This document shows positions 8,590-18,695 of a DNA stretch of 40,055 nucleotides, piece by piece. The notes under the pieces were generated by a model that did not search any database, had not been told where the DNA came from, and saw only the letters and a program-made list of their open reading frames with translations. Origin of the DNA: Deltaproteobacteria bacterium (GTDB taxonomy: Bacteria > UBA10199 > SPLOWO2-01-44-7); assembly GCA_023265595.1 (NCBI GenBank), contig JAHFSU010000019.1, forward strand, positions 1 to 40,055, read 5' to 3'. The translations under genes were made by a program, and so were the position numbers. Positions within the stretch are counted from its first letter, which is position 1. Every line of letters begins with the position of its first letter.

Positions 8590-8603
8590 ATGATATGAAT
8601 CAT
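8590..8603. promoter_or_regulatory. CRP/FNR-family-type palindrome between divergent cytochrome genes
   Basis: ATGATATGAATCAT is a perfect ATGAT-N4-ATCAT palindrome between the pentahaem gene (minus strand) and the octahaem gene (plus strand). For the minus-strand gene it is centred at about -41.5 of a start predicted near 8555, with CATAAA at the -10 position. It is only about 30 bases from the octahaem ATG, which makes activation in that direction less likely. Confidence 0.6.
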
Positions 8604-8626
8604 ATGCAAGTGCCTTGAAAAAAAAT

Positions 8627-9298
8627 ATGCGGCAGGAAGTGAAACAACTCCCTCGAAAACTAAAGTGGGGCTTTCTGGCCCTTCTTATTTTGGTCTCTTT
8701 GGGATCCATCGGCCTTTACAAAGGCTATGACACCATCGAAAACAATCCGAAATTTTGCCAGAGCTGTCACATCATGGAGGGGCCTTTTCAGAAATGGCAG
8801 ATGGGCCCTCACCATCTGGTGAATTGTCACACCTGCCATAAACAGAGCAAACTCGACAGTCTCCATCAGGTCTGGATGACTGTGACACAGCGGCCAAAAG
8901 AGGTCGTGCATCACCCGAATTTGGACCATAAGGTTTGCGCCCAGTGTCATTTAAGCAATGATCCTCAATGGAAATTGGTTTCAGATACGGCGGGACACAA
9001 GGTCCATTTTGAAAAATTGGGGATTGAATGTCTCGATTGCCACAGAAAAGGGATTCACGAAATTGTCCGGCCGGTCGATGTTTGTGAAACCTGCCATGCC
9101 GATAAGTTTGAACGGAAAGACAAGATGGCCTTTGTCCATTGTCTGCAATGCCACAACTTTTTGGCGAAAGATCAAGATTTGATACCGACTTCCGCGGTCT
9201 GCAAGAATTGCCACGACAAGATTCAAACAACAAAACCCCATCCCCCGTATAAACAGGGGATGGAGTGCGTCACCTGCCATAAACCGCATGAGATGTGA
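8627..9298 (+). CDS. Membrane-anchored octahaem c-type cytochrome, NapC/NirT/NrfH-like
   Basis: One N-terminal anchor (WGFLALLILVSLGSIGLYKG) is followed by eight CX2CH motifs: CQSCH, CHTCH, CAQCH, CLDCH, CETCH, CLQCH, CKNCH and CVTCH. The opening segment (NNPKFCQSCHIMEGPFQKW) is typical of NapC/NirT quinol dehydrogenases, which usually have four or five haems. This one appears extended by further haem-binding domains. It could pass electrons from quinol to periplasmic cytochromes. It is transcribed away from the pentahaem/bc unit and stands alone. ATG 8627 is chosen; TTG 8615 is in frame. Neither has a clear ribosome site. Confidence 0.9.
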   Translation: MRQEVKQLPRKLKWGFLALLILVSLGSIGLYKGYDTIENNPKFCQSCHIMEGPFQKWQMGPHHLVNCHTCHKQSKLDSLHQVWMTVTQRPKEVVHHPNLDHKVCAQCHLSNDPQWKLVSDTAGHKVHFEKLGIECLDCHRKGIHEIVRPVDVCETCHADKFERKDKMAFVHCLQCHNFLAKDQDLIPTSAVCKNCHDKIQTTKPHPPYKQGMECVTCHKPHEM

Positions 9299-9394
9299 TC
9301 TCAAGCCGCGACCGATCACATTACGTAACGACTCGCCACCCAAAAGTAAATTGTCTCGCGATGAATCTGGTTTGTTGCCCTCTGGTCAAAAATC

Positions 9395-11329
9395 TTAAGG
9401 TGGAACAATTTTAACAGAGTCAGATCCAATGATAGGTATTTTGTCGGTGGTTTGTCCCTTCAAAAAGCCTTCCACATCCCCCTTCTGGAAAACGGTTGTC
9501 GGGGTATTAAAATGACAGACTAAATCCATGTAACCATCTTTATTCACATCTTCCGGATTACAGAAATTGAAACTTTGCTCGTCCCCCGTCCGACCGAAAG
9601 TGAGTGAGCTTTGATTCACCCGAGTCGTCACATCCAATTTTGCAGTGGAAAAAAGAGCCACAGGTATTTTTCCTTTACTACGGGGGTTGATGGAATTCGG
9701 AACGCCATCCGGTTTGATGTCAATGGCCATCTTAATGAGTTTTGGCTTTTCATTGCAAAAACCTTTTATTTCGGATTCCGAAAGGGCTCTGTTAAAAATA
9801 TAGACCTCATCCATAAAACCAGAAAACCATTGCCGATCCTTCAGGTGGTTGAGCACTCCTAAGGTGACCGTGCTGGGCGTTGCTGCGGGGAGCACTCCCG
9901 CATAGTTGCTGGTTCCCCCCAAGGCGCAATTTCTATAAATCATCATTTTTTGTCCGTCCCAAGTCGCTGCGACGTGGATCCACTGATCAAGAGGCGGGTT
10001 CAGGGAAAAGTTATAGGTGAGACCCATATGCTCATGGACAAAATGTTGTTTGCTATAGAGCCCGTTAAGAATGGAATCAATGTAAGGCGGACCATCATAC
10101 AATTCCAAGCCATACCCATTGGGGTTACCCGACCAAGCGGATAAACGGTATTTTGCTTTAGGGCCATTAATGATCTGTCCCCCTTGGGGCGCTTTATCAT
10201 GCTTCACCCAAGCCGCTAAAGTAATGGCATTGCGAATATCCAAAGAGGGCGATGCTCGTGTCTCGATATAGTCTCCATTTCGAGAACCGAAAGCCGCACC
10301 GCGAAAACGATAGGCACTATTTTCCTTATCAAACCGGTCTGTGGCTAAAGTTGCATTGTAAACGGTTCCATGATTTTCATTTCCACTTTCATCCATGGCA
10401 TTTCCGTTAAAGGGAAAATAAAGAACGAGTCCCGTACGATCGATTCCCGAGGGAATAATAGTGGGTGCCTTCTCAACAATGGCCTCCGACATGAAACTCT
10501 GGATTTGAGTGATGGATGTGTTCGGCTCCCACGCACTCAAAGACGAATCCAGTTTTTTATATTGATCCAAAAGATGCATGGCGCTTCCCTCCAAGATCTT
10601 GTTGATGTCACTCGGTTTGGGAGGATTCTTGCTCGCCATCCCCGCTTTCAAAGCCGTGACAAGATTGTTCTCTTCCCGACTTGGATTTTCAGCTTTCCTT
10701 TTATACTTTTCAAATAGCAACCACGGTTTAATGGTTTTTTCACTGACTTTTGGGGCGCACTCCGATAAATCATTAAAGGTCGTTGAAGCATGGCATTGAA
10801 ATAACACCTGCTGGGCGGCTAACGTGGTGGTCATATCACAATCAGAGACGACACTCTCGCCGGAAAATCGATTGGTTAAATCATAATGGTTTAAAAGTTT
10901 TCGTCCATCCGAGAGGGTCACTTCGCAAAGAACCTGTTTGCCTTCATCTAAAGAGGTGAGGGGGACGATAACATCTGTAATTTCCCCTGAGGAACTCACA
11001 ATACCTTTGGCTACCTCTGTTCCATCATAGCGCTTGCAAGTGATGTTTCCTTTCTTGGCCAGAATTTCCGTGACAGTGGCCTTGGAGACGCTCGAACCGA
11101 CCGTGATGGTGGTATCGGTTGTGGTTGGCGCTTGAATGTTTCCCCCGATCGTCACACCGTCAACGCTTTTGCCCGCGCTCACCGTCTCCGTCCCGTCTGT
11201 TGTTGTTCCTGAAGTCGGAGTTGAAGAGGAGGCATTTGTTACGCTAGTTCCACTGCCACATCCTGTCTGCAAGAATACAAACAAGGAAAGCACTAGTACC
11301 CGCACGACTATTTTATACGTCCCAAACAT
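9395..11329 (-). CDS. Lipoprotein with LamG/concanavalin-like domain
   Basis: The signal ends in a lipobox (FLQTGC, Cys at residue 24), followed by a Ser/Thr-rich linker to about residue 60. Roughly residues 310-540 look like a LamG-type jelly-roll domain: GLVLYFPFNGNAMDESGN, then ITLAAWVKHD, WIHVAATWDGQKMMIY and FSGFMDEVYIFNRALSESEI, the standard order for this fold. The last 100 residues contain a calcium-loop-like NKDGYMDLVCHF. No haem motif is present. A strong ribosome site (GAAGGAGG) precedes ATG 11329. It is probably a surface or periplasmic binding protein. Its link to the surrounding cytochromes is only positional, and the ligand is unknown. Confidence 0.8.
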   Translation of the reverse strand: MFGTYKIVVRVLVLSLFVFLQTGCGSGTSVTNASSSTPTSGTTTDGTETVSAGKSVDGVTIGGNIQAPTTTDTTITVGSSVSKATVTEILAKKGNITCKRYDGTEVAKGIVSSSGEITDVIVPLTSLDEGKQVLCEVTLSDGRKLLNHYDLTNRFSGESVVSDCDMTTTLAAQQVLFQCHASTTFNDLSECAPKVSEKTIKPWLLFEKYKRKAENPSREENNLVTALKAGMASKNPPKPSDINKILEGSAMHLLDQYKKLDSSLSAWEPNTSITQIQSFMSEAIVEKAPTIIPSGIDRTGLVLYFPFNGNAMDESGNENHGTVYNATLATDRFDKENSAYRFRGAAFGSRNGDYIETRASPSLDIRNAITLAAWVKHDKAPQGGQIINGPKAKYRLSAWSGNPNGYGLELYDGPPYIDSILNGLYSKQHFVHEHMGLTYNFSLNPPLDQWIHVAATWDGQKMMIYRNCALGGTSNYAGVLPAATPSTVTLGVLNHLKDRQWFSGFMDEVYIFNRALSESEIKGFCNEKPKLIKMAIDIKPDGVPNSINPRSKGKIPVALFSTAKLDVTTRVNQSSLTFGRTGDEQSFNFCNPEDVNKDGYMDLVCHFNTPTTVFQKGDVEGFLKGQTTDKIPIIGSDSVKIVPP

Positions 11330-11587
11330 ATCCCTCCTTCAAGATCCATTTTATACCCAAAAAAATCTTTGTGATTTGAATTAAACCTTATAAATAAAAA
11401 CAGCAACGTCTTCAGCTGAAAGCAAGATGTTTTCCAAGGGATTTGCAAAAAGAGGAGACCGTCAAAAAATTGACAGAGATTGATTTTTTTTGCTTGACAG
11501 GATTAAATTGCTTCCTAGTCCGACATCGCAAGGACGTCTATCGGAATTTATAAAATTTTTGTGATTCCGGCAGTCTAAAAAAATGGC
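11330..11587. other. Intergenic region without recognised gene
   Basis: This AT-rich stretch of 258 bases separates the LamG lipoprotein start from the end of the small membrane protein gene. It contains two TTGACA hexamers (11469 and 11494) without a matching -10, and a weak six-base stem (CGGAAT/ATTCCG on the minus strand) near its right end with no T-run. I see no coding potential. Confidence 0.5.
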
Positions 11588-11878
11588 CTATTTCCCTTCT
11601 TCAGCAGCCGGAGGCGTCATCATCTCCATATGCTTTTCCATCCATCCGGGATCTTTTTTCACCATGCAGCACTGTCGTATGGAAAGATAGGCGATGCAGA
11701 TAAGCCCCAAAAGAGAAACCGCCGAGATCAAAACGCCGACAAACTTTCCCCATTTGCCGCAACAGCCATCCGATTTGGCTTGGTGCATCGTCTGATACCC
11801 AAAGGCCAGTGCAATGAGCCCCAAAAAGATCGCAATATGCGGCGCGAACGAGAAAAAACCGTGATGCATTCCGAACAT
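11588..11878 (-). CDS. Small two-helix membrane protein rich in Cys, His and Met
   Basis: This 96-residue protein has two predicted membrane segments, about residues 8-30 and 44-66. The segments are flanked by possible metal-binding groups: MHH at the start, DGCCGKW between helices, RQCC after the second helix, and KHMEMM near the end. It belongs to no family I recognise. A G-run (GGGGGG) lies just before ATG 11878 and could act as ribosome site. It follows the monohaem cytochrome c gene on the same strand, so the two may be co-transcribed, and a role in metal or haem handling is a guess. Composition and the clean start argue that it is real. Confidence 0.6.
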   Translation of the reverse strand: MFGMHHGFFSFAPHIAIFLGLIALAFGYQTMHQAKSDGCCGKWGKFVGVLISAVSLLGLICIAYLSIRQCCMVKKDPGWMEKHMEMMTPPAAEEGK

Positions 11879-11895
11879 AACCCCCCCTTTTTTTA

Positions 11896-11919
11896 TTCAC
11901 GAGGTATCCGACTCCTCGT
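11896..11919. repeat. Short palindromic repeat, copy 1
   Basis: TTCACGAGG, nine bases, then CTCCTCGT form a small hairpin between two minus-strand genes. The left arm and its flank (TTTTTATT before it, TATCC after it) match the element at 19379-19429 over about 20 bases. This copy lacks the central part of the other. It has no T-run on the coding strand, so it does not look like a standard terminator. Confidence 0.6.
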
Positions 11920-11928
11920 ATTTTGAAA

Positions 11929-12210
11929 TTATTTTCTTAATGTCAAAACGTAATCGGCAATGGCATTCAGCTCTTCATCGCTCCCCTTGATGGCCATCAT
12001 GGTCGCTTTAGGATTCACCGATTTTGGGTCTTTCAAAACCTTGAGGATGGCGGCCTTGTCTAATTTGCAAGTCTTAAAGTCGCCCCCCTTTTTGCCGGGT
12101 CCATGACAAGCCCCGCACATCTTGCTCTTAAAAAGAGCCGCGCCATCTGCCGCTAACGCTGAAGAAGCGGCGAACAGAACCACTGCTGTCACAGCAAACA
12201 TTTTTTTCAT
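11929..12210 (-). CDS. Monohaem class I cytochrome c
   Basis: A signal peptide ends at about residue 20 (SALA/ADG). The mature part is about 73 residues with one CGACH motif (residues 32-36) and a Met ligand candidate in KATMMAIKG, the usual class I arrangement with a C-terminal helix (LNAIADYVLTL). It is a small periplasmic electron carrier. AGGAG lies six bases upstream of ATG 12210. It is divergent from the dihaem/EB_dh gene, and the palindrome between them at 12279-12292 could serve both. Confidence 0.93.
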   Translation of the reverse strand: MKKMFAVTAVVLFAASSALAADGAALFKSKMCGACHGPGKKGGDFKTCKLDKAAILKVLKDPKSVNPKATMMAIKGSDEELNAIADYVLTLRK

Positions 12211-12278
12211 AAATTCTCCTTTCGCCAGTTGGCAATTTATATCACATTTTCTAAACCGATCAAACGGCGAATCACAAC

Positions 12279-12292
12279 ATGATATACGTCAT
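12279..12292. promoter_or_regulatory. CRP/FNR-family-type palindrome between divergent cytochrome genes
   Basis: ATGATATACGTCAT fits ATGAY-N4-RTCAT exactly. Placed at -41.5 it predicts transcription near 12327 for the plus-strand gene (GATGAT at the -10 position, 17-base leader with ribosome site) and near 12244 for the monohaem cytochrome on the minus strand. Confidence 0.6.
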
Positions 12293-12343
12293 ATGTTTGA
12301 CGGACGATTTCATTGATGATAGCCCGATTAAGAAGGGGGATTC

Positions 12344-13675
12344 ATGTTTAAAAAAATATTATTTATTTTTTTCCTTTCCTTCGTTGCTGCAACAACAGCA
12401 TGCAAAGGGAAACAAACCGAACTTTCCGAAGGCAAAAAAATATATGAAGTCCATTGCGCCGGCTGTCACGGTGTTAAAGGAGATGGCAACGGCCCCATGG
12501 CCAAATATCTTTTTCCAAAACCGCGCGATCTCACTGCAGGCATTTTTAAATTTCGCACAACGCAAGGGCCTGTTCCTGCCGATATCGATATTTTGCAGAC
12601 GCTGAAAGTGGGTGTTCCGGGGACTTCCATGCCCGGTTGGGATGTCTTGAAACAGCAAGACTGGAAAAATATTTTGGCCTATGTCAAAACTTTAAGTCCA
12701 AGATTGGCAAAGGGAGATGCCGGCAAGCCGATCGATCTCCCCGAAGAGCCAAAAAATACGGGTGAGTCGGTAGCCGGCGGCAAAGCCATTTTCGGTCAAG
12801 CCGGTTGCGTTGCCTGCCATGGATTGAGTGGAAAAGGGGATGGCCCTGCGGCCGGTTCCTTAAAAGATGTTTGGGGAAATCCAATCATCCCACGTGATTT
12901 GACAAAAGGTCCTTTGAAGTGGGGCAACGCCGGCCGGGATATTTATCGGAGTCTTTGGAATGGTGTCCCCGGAACGCCGATGCCGGCTTATGGAAACACC
13001 TACACCGGAAATCAGCTCTGGAATCTGGTTCACTATCTCCAATCGATCCAACAAAAATTGCCGGAAGGTTATGACCCCTCGAGTCCCAGACGCAATCTCA
13101 TCACCGTTTCCGAAATGTCGGGCCTCTTGCCCACCGATTGTGAAAATAGCGCTTGGCAAAAAGCCAAAGTCAGCCCCGTTTTTTTAAAACCACTCTGGTT
13201 TGAAAGGGGCGAGACGGAATGGATTGAGGTCAAGGCACTCCACAATAAAAAAGGAATCGCTTTTTGTTTGAGCTGGGAAGATGATCAGGTCAATATTTCC
13301 CCCGTTGCGAGCGATGCGGTGGCGTTGCAATTTCCGATCAAAAAGATTTCAGAGCCGGTGCAACTCCCCTTTTTGGGACTGGGCAATGCCGGAAACCCTG
13401 TAGAGTTATGGGTCTGGAAGCCGCAATCGACGCAAAGTTTTATTGCCGAGGGCTTGGGTACGCAACAGTCTCTTTCCAACGAACAGCCCCTTCAAGGCAA
13501 TGGGGTTTACAAAGAGGGAAGATGGTCTGTAAGGATCACCCGAAACACTGCCCAATTGGAACCGACGGGTTATCTCTCCTTTGCCCTCTGGGACGCCGAC
13601 ATTCCAAAACCGATGGGGCTCCATTCTTTTTCCGAATGGATGATCTACGAGATGGAAGGTGTGCCGGAAAAATGA
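12344..13675 (+). CDS. Dihaem cytochrome c with C-terminal ethylbenzene-dehydrogenase-type haem domain
   Basis: The signal could end in a lipobox-like ATTAC (Cys about residue 20). Two class I cytochrome c domains follow, CAGCH near residue 40 with GTSMPGW as Met loop, and CVACH near residue 155 with GTPMPAY. Residues from about 235 to the end resemble the EB_dh haem b-binding domain (LFERGETEWIEVKALHNKKGIAFCLSW-type strand pattern, ending FALWDADIPKP). In known systems that domain is the gamma subunit of DMSO-reductase-family enzymes, but no molybdopterin subunit is in this window. AAGGGGG precedes ATG 12344. The stop overlaps the next gene (ATGA). It probably acts as a periplasmic electron carrier or membrane-tethered haem relay. 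Confidence 0.85.
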   Translation: MFKKILFIFFLSFVAATTACKGKQTELSEGKKIYEVHCAGCHGVKGDGNGPMAKYLFPKPRDLTAGIFKFRTTQGPVPADIDILQTLKVGVPGTSMPGWDVLKQQDWKNILAYVKTLSPRLAKGDAGKPIDLPEEPKNTGESVAGGKAIFGQAGCVACHGLSGKGDGPAAGSLKDVWGNPIIPRDLTKGPLKWGNAGRDIYRSLWNGVPGTPMPAYGNTYTGNQLWNLVHYLQSIQQKLPEGYDPSSPRRNLITVSEMSGLLPTDCENSAWQKAKVSPVFLKPLWFERGETEWIEVKALHNKKGIAFCLSWEDDQVNISPVASDAVALQFPIKKISEPVQLPFLGLGNAGNPVELWVWKPQSTQSFIAEGLGTQQSLSNEQPLQGNGVYKEGRWSVRITRNTAQLEPTGYLSFALWDADIPKPMGLHSFSEWMIYEMEGVPEK

Positions 13676-14908
13676 GCCTCAAAAAAGTTCCTGTTGTTAT
13701 TGTGGGGGGCGGCATCGCCGGCATGAGTGCCGCCCATTGTTTGGCCAAAGAGGGGCGCGATTTTCTTCTTTTGGAACAATCGGAAAAATTGGGAGGGGTG
13801 ATTGCGACAAAAAAAGGGGGGCCTTATTTTTTGGAGACGGGGCCCTTTAGTTTTTTGCCCAAAGCCAAACTGATTTTTGAAATGGCTCAAGAGCTGGGGT
13901 TGCAAGAAGAAATCGTCGAAGCTAAAGAATCGGCCGCCAAAAACCGCTTTATTTTAAAAAAACAAAAACTCTATCGACTCCCTTTAACTGCAAAAGATTT
14001 TTTATTTTCCTCTCTTTTATCTCCATGGGCCAAACTTCGGTTTTTGCTGGAACCGTTTGCCAAAAAACCGCCGCTTGAAGAAGAGACCATCGCCGCATTT
14101 GTAAAGCGCCGCGCGGGGCAAGCGGTTTTGGATAATATGATTGGACCCTTCGTTTCGGGCGTGGTGGCAGGCGATCCTTATCGTTTAAGTCTTTCTGCCC
14201 AGTTTCCGATTTTTGCCACGTTGGAAAAAGAATACGGTTCCTTGTTGCGGGCATTCCAAAGAAGAAAAAAAGAAAACCGGCCGAAACAGACCCTTTTTAG
14301 TTTCAAAGAGGGGATGGAGAGTCTGCCAAAAGCCTTTTTGAAAAAATACGGATCGCAGGTGCGATGCAACACCACTGTTTTAGAAATAAAATCGATTCTC
14401 CAAAACCATCCTGTCATTTTGACGACGCCGGCTTATGTTTCGGCAAAATTGTTGCGGCCTTTCAGTGAAGTTTTGTTTCAGGAGCTCGCTTCTATCTATT
14501 ATGCCCCCATCGTCTTGGTGCATGCCGCTTATTCCCGCAATCAAATCGGCCATCCCTTAAACGGTTTTGGATTTTTATCGGCCGCCGGCGAGACACATCC
14601 CCTTTTGGGCTCTATTTGGGCCTCCTCCGTTTTTGAGGGACGTTCCCCCAAAGAAGATGTTTTGCTCACTTTCTATTTTGGGGGCGCCAAATATCCGGAG
14701 GCGATAAATTGGCCCGATGAAAAATATCTGGAGGTGATCCAAAAAATAGCAAACCCTGTTTTAAAAATTTCCGGAGATTGTAAAAAATATTGGATCCAAA
14801 AACATGAAAAGGCCATCCCCCAATATTTTCTGGGACATCAAAAAAAGATCGAGACGATTGAAAAAGAGACGTCAAAGATCAAAGGTCTGCATCTGGTTGG
14901 CAATTATT

Positions 14909-16830
<1,922 letters not shown>

Positions 16831-16834
<4 letters not shown>

Positions 16835-17262
16835 TGCACCAACTCTTTATAAATCAGATGCGGTTTTTCGCCCTCTTTGGGAGGATGGTATTCGTTGGAG
16901 TGTTTGACCATCAGACGGTCGGCTTGGAAAATGCCGCTGGAGGCCAGCTTTCCTTCGACCACCACTCCCATCTCCTCTTGAAACATCTGCGGCGGTGTTT
17001 CGTGACTGATGATGGGTATTTCTTTCATGCCGTCTTTCATTTGAAATTTAAGAACTGTCTTTTGCGCATTCCATTCGATCGAGCCTTTTTTAACCATGCC
17101 GCCCAATCGGACCGGTTTGTTAAACGCCGCATCTCCTTTGGCCAAAAGTTCTGCCGGCGTCACAAAATAGACGATATTTTTTTCCAATTTGCCAAAGGCA
17201 AGATAGCCGAGCGCCGCGCCGATAATAACGATGCCGATAATAAGACCTAACTTTTTTTGCAT
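16831..17262 (-). CDS. ccmE: Haem chaperone CcmE
   Basis: One N-terminal helix (KLGLIIGIVIIGAALGYLAF) anchors an OB-fold domain of about 115 residues. The haem-binding His lies in MVKHSNEYHPP near the C-terminus, matching the HxxxY pattern of CcmE. It carries haem from CcmABCD to CcmF. ATG 17262 has GGAG six bases before it; upstream in-frame starts lack this. It overlaps ccmD by 16 bases and ccmF by 4. Confidence 0.96.
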
Positions 17263-17372
17263 AACTTTCTCCATCGGGCAAAAAGACAAAAACCGTAACC
17301 TAAAACAACCGTCCATGTGAGCAGATAAGCGGCAATCAAATAACCCTCTGCCCCTTTGATGACACCGGTCAT
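17247..17372 (-). CDS. ccmD: CcmD-like small haem exporter subunit
   Basis: This 41-residue protein has one membrane helix (YLIAAYLLTWTVVLGYGF) followed by a basic tail (RWRKLCKKS), the typical CcmD layout. It sits exactly where ccmD is expected, between ccmC and ccmE. GAGGAGG lies seven bases before ATG 17372, and the start overlaps the ccmC stop (ATGA). CcmD helps release CcmE from the exporter. The call rests on position and topology rather than strong sequence conservation. Confidence 0.85.
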   Translation of the reverse strand: MTGVIKGAEGYLIAAYLLTWTVVLGYGFCLFARWRKLCKKS

Positions 17373-18013
17373 AAACCCTCCTCTAATTCGCCTTTTCGTT
17401 TGGCTATTTTGTAGCGCCAGTAAATAAATAAAATCAGGAGACCCAAAAAAGCGAAGGCATTGAGACGCAAAGCCAAAACCATTGCGGGATCCATTGTACT
17501 CGGAGACGATTGCACTTGATGGAGCGTGCGCCACCAACGGACCGACATATAGACAATCGGCACGTTTAAAAAAATCAGCACACCCAAAGGGGCTGCCAGT
17601 TTGGCCCGCTTTTCCGGGTCTTCAATAAATTTTCGAAAGGAGAGATAGCCGACATAGAGAAAAAATAAAATGGCGGTGGTGGTGAGGCGCGCATCCCATG
17701 TCCACCAGACCCCCCACGTGGGGCGGCCCCAGATGGAGCCCAAACACAATGTCAAGCCGGTCAGTGCGACACCGACTTCTGCGGCGCTGGCGGCCAAACG
17801 ATCCCAAAATATTTTTTTGCGGATCAGAAAAAGAAGGCTTGAAACAAAGACGACGAAAAAGGCGATAAAGGAATTCCAAGCGGCCGGCACATGGGCATAC
17901 ATGATCTTTTGCACCGCACCCATCATCGCATCGGACGGGGTTTGCGTTAAGCCCCACCACTGCGCAAAGGCGAAAAATCCGAGAGCAAGAATTGCGGCAA
18001 TATATTTTTTCAT
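17369..18013 (-). CDS. ccmC: Haem exporter membrane subunit CcmC
   Basis: Six membrane segments are visible, with the WWD signature WGRPTWGVWWTWDARLTT around residue 105-122 and flanking histidines (MYAHVPAAW, RTLHQVQ) that bind haem. CcmC loads haem onto CcmE. ATG 18013 is preceded by TTGGAGG at good spacing; the longer form from 18037 has no ribosome site. At 214 residues it is slightly short for the family. It lies next to ccmB with one base between. Confidence 0.96.
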   Translation of the reverse strand: MKKYIAAILALGFFAFAQWWGLTQTPSDAMMGAVQKIMYAHVPAAWNSFIAFFVVFVSSLLFLIRKKIFWDRLAASAAEVGVALTGLTLCLGSIWGRPTWGVWWTWDARLTTTAILFFLYVGYLSFRKFIEDPEKRAKLAAPLGVLIFLNVPIVYMSVRWWRTLHQVQSSPSTMDPAMVLALRLNAFAFLGLLILFIYWRYKIAKRKGELEEGL

Positions 18014-18014
18014 A

Positions 18015-18695
18015 TCAAGCCTCCAATAATGGCTCAATGGCCAGAGTGCAAGCGGTCAAAAAAACAAGATTGTAAATCCCCAGAAGGGTGAGCCATGCCG
18101 AAGAACCCTCTGTCAAAGTCCCCTCCAACGCCATCTGCGTTGCATAAACGGAGGCCAAAAGCAATGGGATGAGCATCGGAAACAAAAGGAGAGGGAGCAT
18201 CGCTTGCCTCGCTTTTGTTTTGATGGTTAAGGCCGCGTAAAAAGTTCCCAAAGTGGCCAAACCCAAATTTCCCAGCAAAAAAGTGACGGCGAGAAGCCAA
18301 AAATTATCGGGGAAGGGGAGATCAAAAAGAATCATCATGGCAAAGGCGCTCGTGATTTGAATAATCAAAATGGTGAAAAAATTGGTGACGACTTTTCCCA
18401 AAAAGAGGGCCCTTGGGCTTGCGGCGTAAAGGACGAGGTGGTCGAGACATCCCTCCTCCAGTTCGGACTGAAAAGAGCGGTCGAGCGCCAAAATAGAACT
18501 AAAAAGGACGACGAGCCACAAAAGGCCGGGGGCCATTTTTTTTAAAAGATTCGGGTCGGTCCCTAGTGCGAAACTATAAATAAAAATGATGAGGAGCCCA
18601 AAAAAAAGGACGGTGTTTAAAATCTCCTTTTGTCGCAATTCCGAAAGGAGGTCTTTGTAAAAAATGGCCGAAAAACAGCGCAAAAAATGGGTCAT
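18015..18695 (-). CDS. ccmB: Haem exporter ABC permease CcmB
   Basis: This 226-residue protein has six hydrophobic segments. An early cytoplasmic stretch (KDLLSELRQKEI) resembles CcmB, as do LDRSFQSELEEGCLDHLVL and LGNLGLATLGTFYAAL. It pairs with CcmA to form the exporter that releases haem-loaded CcmE. The start overlaps the ccmA stop (ATGA). Confidence 0.95.
   Translation of the reverse strand: MTHFLRCFSAIFYKDLLSELRQKEILNTVLFFGLLIIFIYSFALGTDPNLLKKMAPGLLWLVVLFSSILALDRSFQSELEEGCLDHLVLYAASPRALFLGKVVTNFFTILIIQITSAFAMMILFDLPFPDNFWLLAVTFLLGNLGLATLGTFYAALTIKTKARQAMLPLLLFPMLIPLLLASVYATQMALEGTLTEGSSAWLTLLGIYNLVFLTACTLAIEPLLEA

Noticed and set aside
8604-8618. Four-codon minigene (ATG CAA GTG CCT TGA) before the octahaem gene
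   Set aside because: Too short and without ribosome site; probably chance.
11371-11384. GTGATTTGAATTAA, resembling the shared regulatory palindrome
   Set aside because: The right half differs at two positions, and at -41.5 it would place transcription seven bases from ATG 11329, leaving no room for the strong ribosome site.
11469-11499. Two TTGACA hexamers as plus-strand promoters
   Set aside because: No acceptable -10 at 16-18 bases, and no plus-strand gene follows within 800 bases.
13408-13671. N-terminal extension of the HemY-like frame
   Set aside because: It overlaps the cytochrome gene, and the FAD motif starts right after ATG 13672.
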